Below are positions 34,381 through 42,229 of a stretch of DNA of 64,000 nt, piece after piece; positions within the stretch are counted from its first letter, which is position 1, and every line of letters begins with the position of its first letter. Both the position numbers and the translations under genes were made by a program. The stretch is taken from positions 175,577-239,576 of the forward strand of contig JADKGY010000020.1 in NCBI GenBank assembly GCA_016722045.1, written 5' to 3'. The stretch comes from Candidatus Opimibacter skivensis (GTDB lineage: Bacteria; Bacteroidota; Bacteroidia; Chitinophagales; Saprospiraceae). The notes beneath the pieces were generated by a model. It saw only the letters and a program-made list of their open reading frames with translations. It ran no database searches and was not told the origin of the DNA.

Positions 34381-35691
34381 ATGCCAGCTCAATATCCTCC
34401 TGTTGCTAGTCGATTCCGATCGCTCATCAATGCAGGCAAGTTTATAAAAAATCCATTTCCGATACTTGATAAAGCTGTTTCAAAATTAGGCACGACATAT
34501 GGTTTTTATATGGGGGGAGTTCAAAAAGCAGTCTTAACGATTGATCCCAAAGTCGCACGCTATATACTTCAAAAACATCATCGGGCATATGAAAAATCTA
34601 AAATAGTCACCGAGATCCTCTCGAAATATTTAGGCAACGGCTTGCTCACCAATACAGGTGATCAATGGCTTAGACAACGGAGACTCATTCAGCCAGGTTT
34701 TCACCGAAAACGTATTGAATCACTCATAGGTCTGATGAAAGCAGAAGTGGATGCGGGTATGATCAACTGGGCTAACAAATCATCAGGTGGTGAGATGATC
34801 GATGCGTATAAGGAAATGAATATGCTCACGTTCCGGATTATTGCGAAAGCATTGTTCAGTGATTCTATTCAGGAAAATCAACTTACCCAATTAAGCGAAT
34901 TGATAAGTACAATACAAGCATATATCATTAAAGAGGTGCGACAACCACATAAGCGATGGTGGTTTAAGCTCAGTGGAATTATGGCAAAGCATATTGCACT
35001 TGCAAAGGGAACAAATGAATTGATCCGGGATATCATCAGAAAACGAAGGGCATCAACAACGATGCCTGACGATCTACTGACGATGCTTTTGGAGTCAACA
35101 TATGAGGACACTGGTTTGAGTATGGAAGAAGATCAGTTGATTGATGAATGCCTTATTCTTTTTGTAGCCGGTCATGAGACTTCTGCCAATGCATTGTCAT
35201 GGATGATTTATTTGTTGGGATCCCATCCTGATGAATATACCAAACTTCAAAATGCACAAGGTGAAGCTCAGGCTGCATTGGTACGGAATGTGATTGAAGA
35301 ATCGCTGAGATTATATCCACCAGCCTGGGTGACGGACAGAATTTCTCTTGAAGAAGATCATGTTTTAGATTACACATTACCAAAAGGAACAACCTGGATT
35401 ATTTATATCCGGGGGATGCATCGGAACCCTGCGTACTGGGACAAGCCGGATGAATTTATTCCTGATCGATGGAATGATCCGCAACTCAACAAGGAAGCTT
35501 ATATGGCATTTGGTGCAGGACCGAGATTATGTATTGGTGAGCATTTCGCGATGATGGAGATGCAGCTTATTCTGACCACGATCGTGAATACATGGAATAT
35601 TAAATTGATATCGAAGGATGTGGTTGAAAAACCGTTGGTGACGTTGAGACCGGGAGGGGAGATATGGGTTTTAATAGAACCAAAAAAATAA
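34381..35691 (+). CDS. Cytochrome P450
   Basis: A 436-residue soluble P450 monooxygenase. I-helix motif AGHETS at 263-268, ExxR in EESLR (Glu307, Arg310), PERF-like region FIPDRW, and the heme-ligand loop FGAGPRLCIGEHFA with Cys384. The style of the I helix and heme loop is that of bacterial fatty-acid or terpene hydroxylases of the CYP102/CYP110-like clans, but the substrate cannot be told. It follows the FAD/Fe-S dehydrogenase by 23 nt. No dedicated ferredoxin is adjacent. Confidence 0.95.
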   Translation: MPAQYPPVASRFRSLINAGKFIKNPFPILDKAVSKLGTTYGFYMGGVQKAVLTIDPKVARYILQKHHRAYEKSKIVTEILSKYLGNGLLTNTGDQWLRQRRLIQPGFHRKRIESLIGLMKAEVDAGMINWANKSSGGEMIDAYKEMNMLTFRIIAKALFSDSIQENQLTQLSELISTIQAYIIKEVRQPHKRWWFKLSGIMAKHIALAKGTNELIRDIIRKRRASTTMPDDLLTMLLESTYEDTGLSMEEDQLIDECLILFVAGHETSANALSWMIYLLGSHPDEYTKLQNAQGEAQAALVRNVIEESLRLYPPAWVTDRISLEEDHVLDYTLPKGTTWIIYIRGMHRNPAYWDKPDEFIPDRWNDPQLNKEAYMAFGAGPRLCIGEHFAMMEMQLILTTIVNTWNIKLISKDVVEKPLVTLRPGGEIWVLIEPKK

Positions 35692-35808
35692 CGAATAACG
35701 AATAACGAATAACGAGTAGCAGAGATGAATATATTAGTAAATGGAAAAACAAAAACAATTTACCACTTAAGAAACATAAGAAAACTTAAGAAGTCACTTA
35801 GAAAAAAG
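35687..35808. repeat. Heptamer array AATAACG x4 and a dispersed CTTAAGT repeat
   Basis: AATAACG occurs four times at 35687-35714, beginning inside the P450 stop codon. Bases 35761-35808 are a minus-strand copy of a degenerate phrase (TCTAAGTGACTT ... CTTAAGTGGTAAA), with plus-strand copies at 44054-44103 and 57400-57449. Confidence 0.8.
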
Positions 35809-35873
35809 GTCATAGGTTAGAGCAGCCGGTTTGGGCTGAAGGAGAAGGTCATAGGTTGTTTTTTATTAAAAGA

Positions 35874-36826
35874 CTACTTGATAAGATGGCTAATAATCTT
35901 ATGTGCATGTTCCCGTGCGTTTTCGATGGTAAATTTATTTGTACGCATGCCACCGCAGACAACACCTGCTAAGTATAGGCCTGGTACTGAAGATTCATGC
36001 GTGGTGTCATCGTAGATTAATTCAGGTTCAGGATCATCTGTGAATTTGATGCCGATTTTTTGTAAAAATTTGAAATCAGGTTGATAGCCTGTCATTGCAA
36101 GGACAAAATTGTTTTCAAGTGAAAGGTGACCATCTGGTGTGTTGATTTCAATAGTATCTTCTTTTATTTTGGTGACTTCACTTTTGAAGTAAGCTTTAAT
36201 AGAACCTTCTTTTATCCGGTTTTCAATATTTGGTTTGATCCAGTATTTAACGCGCTCACTTATTTCGCCGGAACGAACGATCATCGTGACGTCAGCGCCT
36301 CGGTAGAAAAGTTCAAGCGCAACATCACATGCGGAATTGGCTGCTCCGATGATCGCTACTTTTTGTTCTACGTAAGGATGAGGCTCATCGTAATAGTGAC
36401 GGACCTTTGATAAATGTTCACCTGGTACATTCATCAATACGGGTAGGCCGTAGAATCCGGTAGATACAATGACTGTTTTTGCCTGGTATTTATCTTTTGA
36501 TGTATGGACTTCGAAATGATCTTTCTTTTTCTTCACATCTTCTACAAGTTCATAAAACTTTGCATTTAAATTCCAGCTTTCAAATACACGGCGGAAATAT
36601 TCTAAGGATTCTCTACGTGTGGGTTTCTCTCCATGACTTACGAAAGGGACATCGCCGATTTCCAATAATTGGGATGTAGAAAAGTAGGTCATGTTTGTGG
36701 GGAAATGGAAAGGGTGTTGACGAGCATGCCTTTGTCGATCATTAGTGCGTTGAGTCCTGCCTTCTGTGCTTCAAGAGCACAGTTCATGCCGATAGGGCCG
36801 GCGCCGATGATGATGATGTCGTGCAT
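35874..36826 (-). pseudogene. ypdA: YpdA-like FAD-dependent disulfide reductase, frameshifted
   Basis: ATG 36826 opens MHDIIIIGAGPIGMNCALEA (Rossmann FAD motif GxGxxG) and reads to LVNTL. The rest (HFPTNMTYFSTSQLLEIGDVPFVS ... VAIIGAANSACDVALELFYRGA ... GLYLAGVVCGGMRT) continues in the next frame to the stop at 35874. Only two bases (36709-36708) lie where one codon is expected, so one base is missing. With it restored the protein has about 317 residues, normal for YpdA/bacillithiol-disulfide-reductase-like flavoproteins of the thioredoxin reductase superfamily. It is either a recent pseudogene or a consensus error. Confidence 0.85.
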
Positions 36827-36842
36827 GAGGTGAAGATAAGGA

Positions 36843-36887
36843 GAAGGCTGAGGCGAAGGCGAAGGAAAAAAGTATTCAGTATTCAGT
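36843..36887 (+). repeat. Short GGCGAA array and ATTCAGT x2
   Basis: GGCGAA-type hexamers (about 36851-36866) are followed by two exact ATTCAGT heptamers (36874-36887). Confidence 0.75.
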
Positions 36888-36940
36888 AAAAATGGTGATC
36901 AGTTATATTTTCTGTTAGTTGTGTATGCTAAACTAAATGC

Positions 36941-37000
36941 CGGTTTCGCAAAACGGAGTTTTGCAGACACACAGACGTAGGCACAGCCTACGCCAAACCG
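36941..37000 (+). repeat. Two-hairpin element, copy A
   Basis: Outer arms CGGTTT/AAACCG (36941-36946 and 36995-37000). Hairpin 1 is GCAAAAC-GGA-GTTTTGC (36948-36964), the linker is AGACACACAGA (36965-36975), and hairpin 2 is CGTAGGC-ACA-GCCTACG (36976-36992). The linker and stem lengths match copy B at 63166-63215, but the stems differ by paired substitutions. Confidence 0.85.
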
Positions 37001-37005
37001 TAAGT

Positions 37006-37042
37006 GTTTTCTAAAAATTGGCGAAGCCAATTTTTAGAAAAC
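37006..37042. repeat. 17-bp perfect hairpin with GAA loop
   Basis: Arms 37006-37022 and 37026-37042 pair perfectly (GTTTTCTAAAAATTGGC and its complement). It starts 6 nt after the two-hairpin element. No T-run follows. Confidence 0.9.
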
Positions 37043-37072
37043 TATATGTTTTTTGTTATTGCTTATTGCTTT

Positions 37073-37128
37073 CCCGCAACATTTACTGCGTAATGGCGGG
37101 ATCTTCGCTGCGCTCGAATTGCTTATTG
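37073..37128 (+). repeat. Dispersed 56-nt repeat, copy 1
   Basis: Starts CCCGCAACATTTACTGCGTA, contains TTCGCTGCGCTCGAA, and ends in GCTTATTG. It is nearly identical to 44196-44251. CCCGC and GCGGG flank the first half as a hairpin. TTATTGC-type sequence precedes both copies. Confidence 0.9.
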
Positions 37129-37130
37129 TC

Positions 37131-37204
37131 CTTCGCCTTCGCCTTCACCTTCGCCTTCGCCTCCGCCTTCGCCTTCGCCTCCGCCTTCGCCTTCGCCTCC
37201 GCCT
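37131..37204 (+). repeat. Hexamer array CTTCGC/CTCCGC x12
   Basis: About twelve 6-nt units mixing CTTCGC, CTCCGC and one CTTCAC, ending 16 nt before the OPT promoter box. Confidence 0.92.
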
Positions 37205-37219
37205 CTCATTAGAATAAGT

Positions 37220-37227
37220 TATTTTTG
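37220..37227 (+). promoter_or_regulatory. -7 box TATTTTTG upstream of OPT gene
   Basis: Exact TAnnTTTG match 26 nt before the ATG at 37254. The upstream region is an array, and no -33 TTTG is seen. Confidence 0.55.
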
Positions 37228-37253
37228 AACGTTACTAAAGAAATTCTCCCTTT

Positions 37254-39197
37254 ATGAGTGAAGAAAATAAACCTTATATACCTGCGGAAACGGTACTTCC
37301 GGAGACCACAGTCAAAGCTTTTATCCTTGGGGCCCTGCTCTCGGTCATCCTGGCTGCGGCTAATGCGTACCTGGGACTTTTTGCAGGTATGACGGTATCT
37401 GCCTGTATTCCGGCTGCGGTGATTTCCATGGTAGTACTCAAGATGTTTAAGAATAATAATATTCTTGAAAATAACATCGTGCAGACGGCGGCTTCGGCCG
37501 GTGAGGCATTAGCAGCAGGGGCGATCTTCACTTTTCCGGCGCTGATTATTTTTGGATACTGGACTTCTTTCAGCTACTGGGAGACGATGTTGATTGCTTT
37601 GTGCGGCGGTGTTTTGGGTGTACTATTTACGATCCCGTTGCGTCGGGCACTTATTGTAGAGCAAAACTTAAAATTTCCGGAAGGTGTGGCGACAGCAGAG
37701 GTATTGAAGAGTGGTGAAGAAGCCGGTAAGTCCATAAGGTATCTGGTGACAGGTGCCTTGCTTGGAGCGGTTTTAAAATTTTCAGAAGCCGGATTAAAGC
37801 TGTGGAGTGCTGTTGCGGAGACGGCCACCACTTTCGGTACTAAGATATATGCGTATGTAGGATTGAATCAGTCGCCTGCCCTCATGGCGGTAGGATACAT
37901 TGTAGGATTGCGTATTTCATTTTTGATTTTTCTTGGTGGGGCTATTAGTTGGTGGGTGGCTATGCCCATTTATTTATATCTCACCGGTATTCCACAGGAT
38001 GATACGCTTGTAGCTGTGGGAGGTAATATATGGAGTAGTCAGATCAGGTACCTGGGCGTAGGTGCTATGCTGGTGGGTGGATTGTGGGCGATCATCAGTC
38101 TTGTCAAACCAATTATTGCAGCAGTGAAAAATGGATTAGCCGCTATCCGAAATAAAACCGGTGGCGCGAATGCTATTCGAACAGAGAGAGACATGCCAAT
38201 GGGACAAGTGCTCATCGCGATAGTGGCGATGATCATTCCGATTTTTATTATTTACCTGCGAGAGATACAAAATGTGCCGATCACACTTTTTATGGCAGTG
38301 ATCATGCTTATTGCAGGGTTTATTTTTTCTGCCGTTGCAGGATACATGGCAGGCCTTGTGGGAAGTTCTAATAATCCTATTTCAGGTGTGACGATCGCTA
38401 CGATACTTACATCATCATTGATCTTACTGGCGTTGATGGGAAAAGATTCCACTAGTGGTCCGGTAGCGGCCATCATGATTGGTGCAGTGACATGTTGTGC
38501 AGCATCGATAGCAGGGGATAATCTGCAGGATCTTAAGGCGGGATATATGCTTGGTGCTACACCACGTGCACAACAGATTATGTTGATGGTCGGTGTTGTT
38601 GCAGCAGCAGTAGCATTGCCGGTGATCCTTAATTTGCTCAATACAGCGTATGGTTTAGGAGCGCAGAGTGGAAGAGAAACTGCACTTCAGGCACCCCAGG
38701 CATCGCTTATGGCGAGTGTGGCTAAAGGTGTGTTCCAGGGAGGATTACCGTGGACGATGGTATATATCGGAATGGCGATCGGTGTTGTAATCATCATTAT
38801 TGATCAGATACAGGAAGCACGCAAGAGTGAATACAGAGTTCCTGTTTTGGCGGTGGCTGTTGGTATTTATTTACCATTTGATTTGGGTAGTGCTGTGCTG
38901 GTCGGTGGATTAGTATCCTGGGCGGTAACAAGATTTCAAAATAAAAATCCATCAAAAGCACAACCTGATGTGGCCAGTGCGGCAAGCAGAAGTGAGCGTA
39001 CCGGTTTACTTTTTGCATCAGGTCTTATCACGGGAGAAGCATTGATTGGAATATTGCTTGCAGTACCAATTGTGATTTGGGAACGCAATGTTTTTGATCT
39101 GCATCGGGCACTTCCTGGTCTTGTAGGATTAGTTTGTTTGCTTGGTGTATGTTATTGGGTGTACAAATCGGCAACGAAGAGTTTTATGGAGAAGTGA
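37254..39197 (+). CDS. OPT-family oligopeptide transporter
   Basis: A 647-residue inner-membrane protein with about 15 membrane segments across its length. The family motif region SAGEALAAGAIFTFPALIIFGYW near residue 80 and the late GDNLQDLKAGYMLGATPRAQQ are hallmarks of the bacterial OPT family (TIGR00728/733), which imports oligopeptides or metal chelates with protons. Length is standard. No peptidase neighbours it. Confidence 0.93.
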   Translation: MSEENKPYIPAETVLPETTVKAFILGALLSVILAAANAYLGLFAGMTVSACIPAAVISMVVLKMFKNNNILENNIVQTAASAGEALAAGAIFTFPALIIFGYWTSFSYWETMLIALCGGVLGVLFTIPLRRALIVEQNLKFPEGVATAEVLKSGEEAGKSIRYLVTGALLGAVLKFSEAGLKLWSAVAETATTFGTKIYAYVGLNQSPALMAVGYIVGLRISFLIFLGGAISWWVAMPIYLYLTGIPQDDTLVAVGGNIWSSQIRYLGVGAMLVGGLWAIISLVKPIIAAVKNGLAAIRNKTGGANAIRTERDMPMGQVLIAIVAMIIPIFIIYLREIQNVPITLFMAVIMLIAGFIFSAVAGYMAGLVGSSNNPISGVTIATILTSSLILLALMGKDSTSGPVAAIMIGAVTCCAASIAGDNLQDLKAGYMLGATPRAQQIMLMVGVVAAAVALPVILNLLNTAYGLGAQSGRETALQAPQASLMASVAKGVFQGGLPWTMVYIGMAIGVVIIIIDQIQEARKSEYRVPVLAVAVGIYLPFDLGSAVLVGGLVSWAVTRFQNKNPSKAQPDVASAASRSERTGLLFASGLITGEALIGILLAVPIVIWERNVFDLHRALPGLVGLVCLLGVCYWVYKSATKSFMEK

Positions 39198-39370
39198 TGT
39201 GACAATTTGACAATGTGAGAATGTGACAATGTGGGAATGTGACAATGTGGGAATCTGACAATGTGGGAATGTGACAATGTGGTGATATTATAATGTGGCA
39301 ATGTGACAATGTGGGAATGTGACAATGTTGAAATGTGATAATGTGATAGTGTGACAATGTAGGGATGGTG
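39198..39370 (+). repeat. Octamer array TGTGACAA/TGTGGGAA (about 20 units)
   Basis: Alternating 8-nt units TGTGACAA and TGTGGGAA with increasing decay to the right (TGTGATAA, TGTGATAG). It begins at the OPT stop codon and fills most of the 228-nt spacer. Confidence 0.95.
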
Positions 39371-39425
39371 TGATCATAGTATAGAGGAAATTTACTTTAT
39401 TAATTTATTTTAAAATCTAATAGTC

Positions 39426-39875
39426 ATGAAAGTAGTTCTTGCATCGATTGTATTTCTGATGTTTACAATGATGAGTTGTAAACCTTCTGAAGCGAAAGTA
39501 AATGTCCCGGATGCTGTTAAGGCAAAATTTTCTTCTATGTATCCTAAAGCGGAACATGCTGAATGGGAAATGGAAGACGGAAACTATGAAGCTTCTTTCA
39601 AGGAAGAAAAAATGGAGACCTCCGTCATCATCTCACCTGATGGAAATGTGGTAGAAACAGAGACTAGTGTGGATGCCGCTATGTTGCCTCAGCCTGTTAA
39701 TGATTATGTCGCTTCGCAGTTGGGTGGAAAGAAAATTTCGTCTGCTGAAAAGATTGTTAGCGCCACGGGCATGGTTTCATATGAAGTTGAAGTCGGTGAA
39801 ACAGATTATTTGTTTGACTCGAATGGGCAGTTTACGGGGAAGGAAGCAGAGGAGAAGGGAGAAGAAAAGGAGTAA
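39426..39875 (+). CDS. PepSY-like (PF11396-type) lipoprotein
   Basis: A 149-residue protein with a lipoprotein signal (FTMMSC). Two beta-alpha-beta units with the PepSY-like pattern follow: VKAKFSSMYPKAEHAEWEMEDGNYEASF and VNDYVASQLGGKKISSAEKI ... YEVEVGETDYLFDSNGQF. Bacteroidota carry many of these small periplasmic proteins; a protease-inhibitor-like role has been proposed for the family but is not established. The C-terminus is charged (KEAEEKGEEKE). It is a clear paralogue of the next gene. Confidence 0.85.
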   Translation: MKVVLASIVFLMFTMMSCKPSEAKVNVPDAVKAKFSSMYPKAEHAEWEMEDGNYEASFKEEKMETSVIISPDGNVVETETSVDAAMLPQPVNDYVASQLGGKKISSAEKIVSATGMVSYEVEVGETDYLFDSNGQFTGKEAEEKGEEKE

Positions 39876-39901
39876 TCAGTAATCAGTAATCGGTAATCAG
39901 T
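39874..39901 (+). repeat. Heptamer array AATCAGT x4
   Basis: AATCAGT, AATCAGT, AATCGGT, AATCAGT. It begins in the stop codon of the PepSY-like gene. Confidence 0.9.
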
Positions 39902-40045
39902 GATCTTGTGTTTTAATGATCAGTAAATCTGTTATCATGATGTTTGTTTCAGCAATCAGTATTTAGTTTACTTTGCGTCTTTGCGCCTTTGCGAGAGATG
40001 CTGAAAGAACTATTCAACAGTAATCATCTTTTACATTTTCATTTT

Positions 40046-40474
40046 ATGCGAAACGTCATTTTTTATTTTGTCATTACTGTATTCAGTTTTGCAGGCTGTT
40101 CAAAGCCCAGTGAAAAGATTAATATTCCCACTACAGTCAAAACAAAATTTACAACCATGTATCCTGATGCAAAAGGGACACAATGGAAAATGGAGGACGG
40201 GAAATATGAAGCCTTTTTCCACCAGGATCAAAAAAATCTAATGGTGATCCTGACTGAAGATGGCACCATACTTAAATATCAGGAGATCATCGATCCTTCC
40301 CGTCTGCCACAGACCGTCAAAGACTATGTGTCTGCTCAGATGGGAGGAAAAAAAATAACCTCCGCGATTACGTATACAGATCCAAAAGGAAATAATTCTT
40401 ATGAAATCGTAGTGGATCAGGCCACATATCTTTTTGCAAAGGATGGTGAGTTTGTAGGGAAGAAAAGGAATTGA
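40046..40474 (+). CDS. PepSY-like lipoprotein, paralogue of the preceding gene
   Basis: ATG 40046 gives 142 residues with lipoprotein signal VFSFAGC. The body (VKTKFTTMYPDAKGTQWKMEDGKYEAFF ... VKDYVSAQMGGKKITSA) aligns end to end with the 39426 product, so the two arose by tandem duplication. The open frame upstream of 40046 runs through a CTTTGCG-type spacer repeat (39970-40000) and is not coding. Confidence 0.85.
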   Translation: MRNVIFYFVITVFSFAGCSKPSEKINIPTTVKTKFTTMYPDAKGTQWKMEDGKYEAFFHQDQKNLMVILTEDGTILKYQEIIDPSRLPQTVKDYVSAQMGGKKITSAITYTDPKGNNSYEIVVDQATYLFAKDGEFVGKKRN

Positions 40475-40574
40475 GAGTAGGGAGTAACGTACTGTAAGGC
40501 ATAACAAGTGAATCTGAGTATCGATAATTGAGTCCTTTAGCCAATGAATCCTTTTATCCGGCATCCACTTTAGC

Positions 40575-41987
40575 TCAATATTGTATCCTCACCAGATTCA
40601 ATCTGTTGTTTCGTTCACTGGGTACGATGCATTCATTGTAGGCGACCTGGATGCCGTCTTTGAATCGAAGTTTCAATCGTTGATAATCGGTATTGAAGAC
40701 AGTTTTTCGTTCTACATATCCTGTTCCCGAGACTTCATATCCACCTACGGTATTTTCCTGTTTGATTTCATCATTGAATAGAAATCGTAAACGGGCGGGT
40801 GTTTTAAAAAGGAAGAAGGACGAATAGATGGCATCATCGTCCTGGGAGTACTGGCGTTTTCGTAATACTTTTTTCCAATGTGGTGTGCCGTCCGGATTGA
40901 TCGCGAAGAGAATAAGATCTTCATAATAATAATCTACCCAGCCTCCTCTGCCAAAAGTTCCATTGTCCCTTCTCACGGGCAAGCTGGAACGGCGTGAAAA
41001 TTCTTTATTCAATTCAGCGATAACCACTGCTCCGCCATCTTCTCTCAATGCCACTTTTTGCACATTGAAATCTGAAAGGCCTCTTGAAATCGCTACTTCT
41101 TTACCATTCACTTCCGAGAGTAGAGATTCATCGAATGGTAAAAGATGTATGGTTTGGTCAAGACCAGGTTGATATCTGACAAAATAAAATCCCTGCGCAC
41201 GTGCGGCATTGCGATCACTGTACAAACCGGTGATGACGAGATCATGATGGAGATTGTCAAACTGTGTATAATAATCATAGACCTGTTGCTCGCCCATGTC
41301 GATCGATTCGTGAATAAATTCTTCTGAACCGGGTAATGATGAATACACATCGAGGCTTTGCACTTTCTGCAGGAATTTTTCCGGTTCAACCGTGAGATAG
41401 AACTCTCCGGAATTGCTCACTTCAATAGACCTGAAATCCCGTTGAAAACCTCCGCCGGGTAACTTGAGTGTATTTTGCCATAACACGATGTGTGCAGTAA
41501 GATCGTAGCTGATGAGATGCAAGCCTTCTCCATCTTCCCGGTACACTACTGCTTTGTTTTCATCTTCAGAGCTCACCATCTGAACCTTGGGGGTGATAAA
41601 TATATTTTCAACGATCCCAAGTGTCATCGTATCGATGAGGGTGATCGAATGATCGTATGCGCTGTGCTTAATGTAATAGTCACCTTTATCACGGACCCCA
41701 TACAGAATGTCAATTTTATCCGGATGAGATATTACACCTATAATATCAGCTCTATGAGGGCTCAGCAGGATCTCGCGTTCCCATTTCAGATGTAGTTCTT
41801 CATCAAAGGCCTGAATAAAAAACTCATGGCCCCTGTCTCTGAACAAAAGGAGGTCACCGCCGACCCAACCGAGTATGGTGTAGTCGTAATCGTTTCTAAG
41901 GGCAAGCTCTTCGGAGATGGTGATGGACTGGCCAAATGTCGTGAAGGTGACAATCGTAAAAAGAAATACAAAAATTGGCTTCATCAT
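40575..41987 (-). CDS. Secreted propeller-like protein of unknown function
   Basis: A 470-residue exported protein (signal peptide ending TTFGQ, residue 20). The remainder is a chain of beta-strand units with the rhythm of a beta-propeller (GWVGGDLLLFRDRGHEFFIQAFDEELHLKWEREI ... DLILFAINPDGTPHWKKVLRKRQ). No catalytic motif or sorting domain is visible. I recognise the type from Bacteroidota genomes but know no function. It is divergent from ftcD. Confidence 0.7.
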   Translation of the reverse strand: MMKPIFVFLFTIVTFTTFGQSITISEELALRNDYDYTILGWVGGDLLLFRDRGHEFFIQAFDEELHLKWEREILLSPHRADIIGVISHPDKIDILYGVRDKGDYYIKHSAYDHSITLIDTMTLGIVENIFITPKVQMVSSEDENKAVVYREDGEGLHLISYDLTAHIVLWQNTLKLPGGGFQRDFRSIEVSNSGEFYLTVEPEKFLQKVQSLDVYSSLPGSEEFIHESIDMGEQQVYDYYTQFDNLHHDLVITGLYSDRNAARAQGFYFVRYQPGLDQTIHLLPFDESLLSEVNGKEVAISRGLSDFNVQKVALREDGGAVVIAELNKEFSRRSSLPVRRDNGTFGRGGWVDYYYEDLILFAINPDGTPHWKKVLRKRQYSQDDDAIYSSFFLFKTPARLRFLFNDEIKQENTVGGYEVSGTGYVERKTVFNTDYQRLKLRFKDGIQVAYNECIVPSERNNRLNLVRIQY

Positions 41988-42229
41988 ATTCTCAAGACAT
42001 CAATGGTGAAAGATAGGTTCATTTGGGGTGAAAAGCAAGAGGAGGAGAGCAGAGGGCATAGAGCATAGAGCAGTGGGGTCGTACACGGAGATTATCATAT
42101 GGATTAATAGAGATTTTCCCTGGTGAAAAGTTTTGCGACCTGCGTGACTTTTACTTTGCGTCTTTGCGAGAGATAAAAGCTGAGTTGCGACCTAACTTGT
42201 ATTTTTACCTCCTGTCTAAAAAATAAACT

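Noticed and set aside
37018..37212. 64-codon frame with Ala/Phe-rich repeats
   Set aside because: It is encoded entirely by the 56-nt repeat and the CTTCGC hexamer array.
38252..38641. 129-codon minus-strand frame
   Set aside because: It is antisense to the OPT transporter, with only the composition expected of a reversed membrane protein gene.
39198..39370. CRISPR-like array
   Set aside because: The repeat unit is 8 nt with no spacers and no cas genes; it is a plain tandem repeat.
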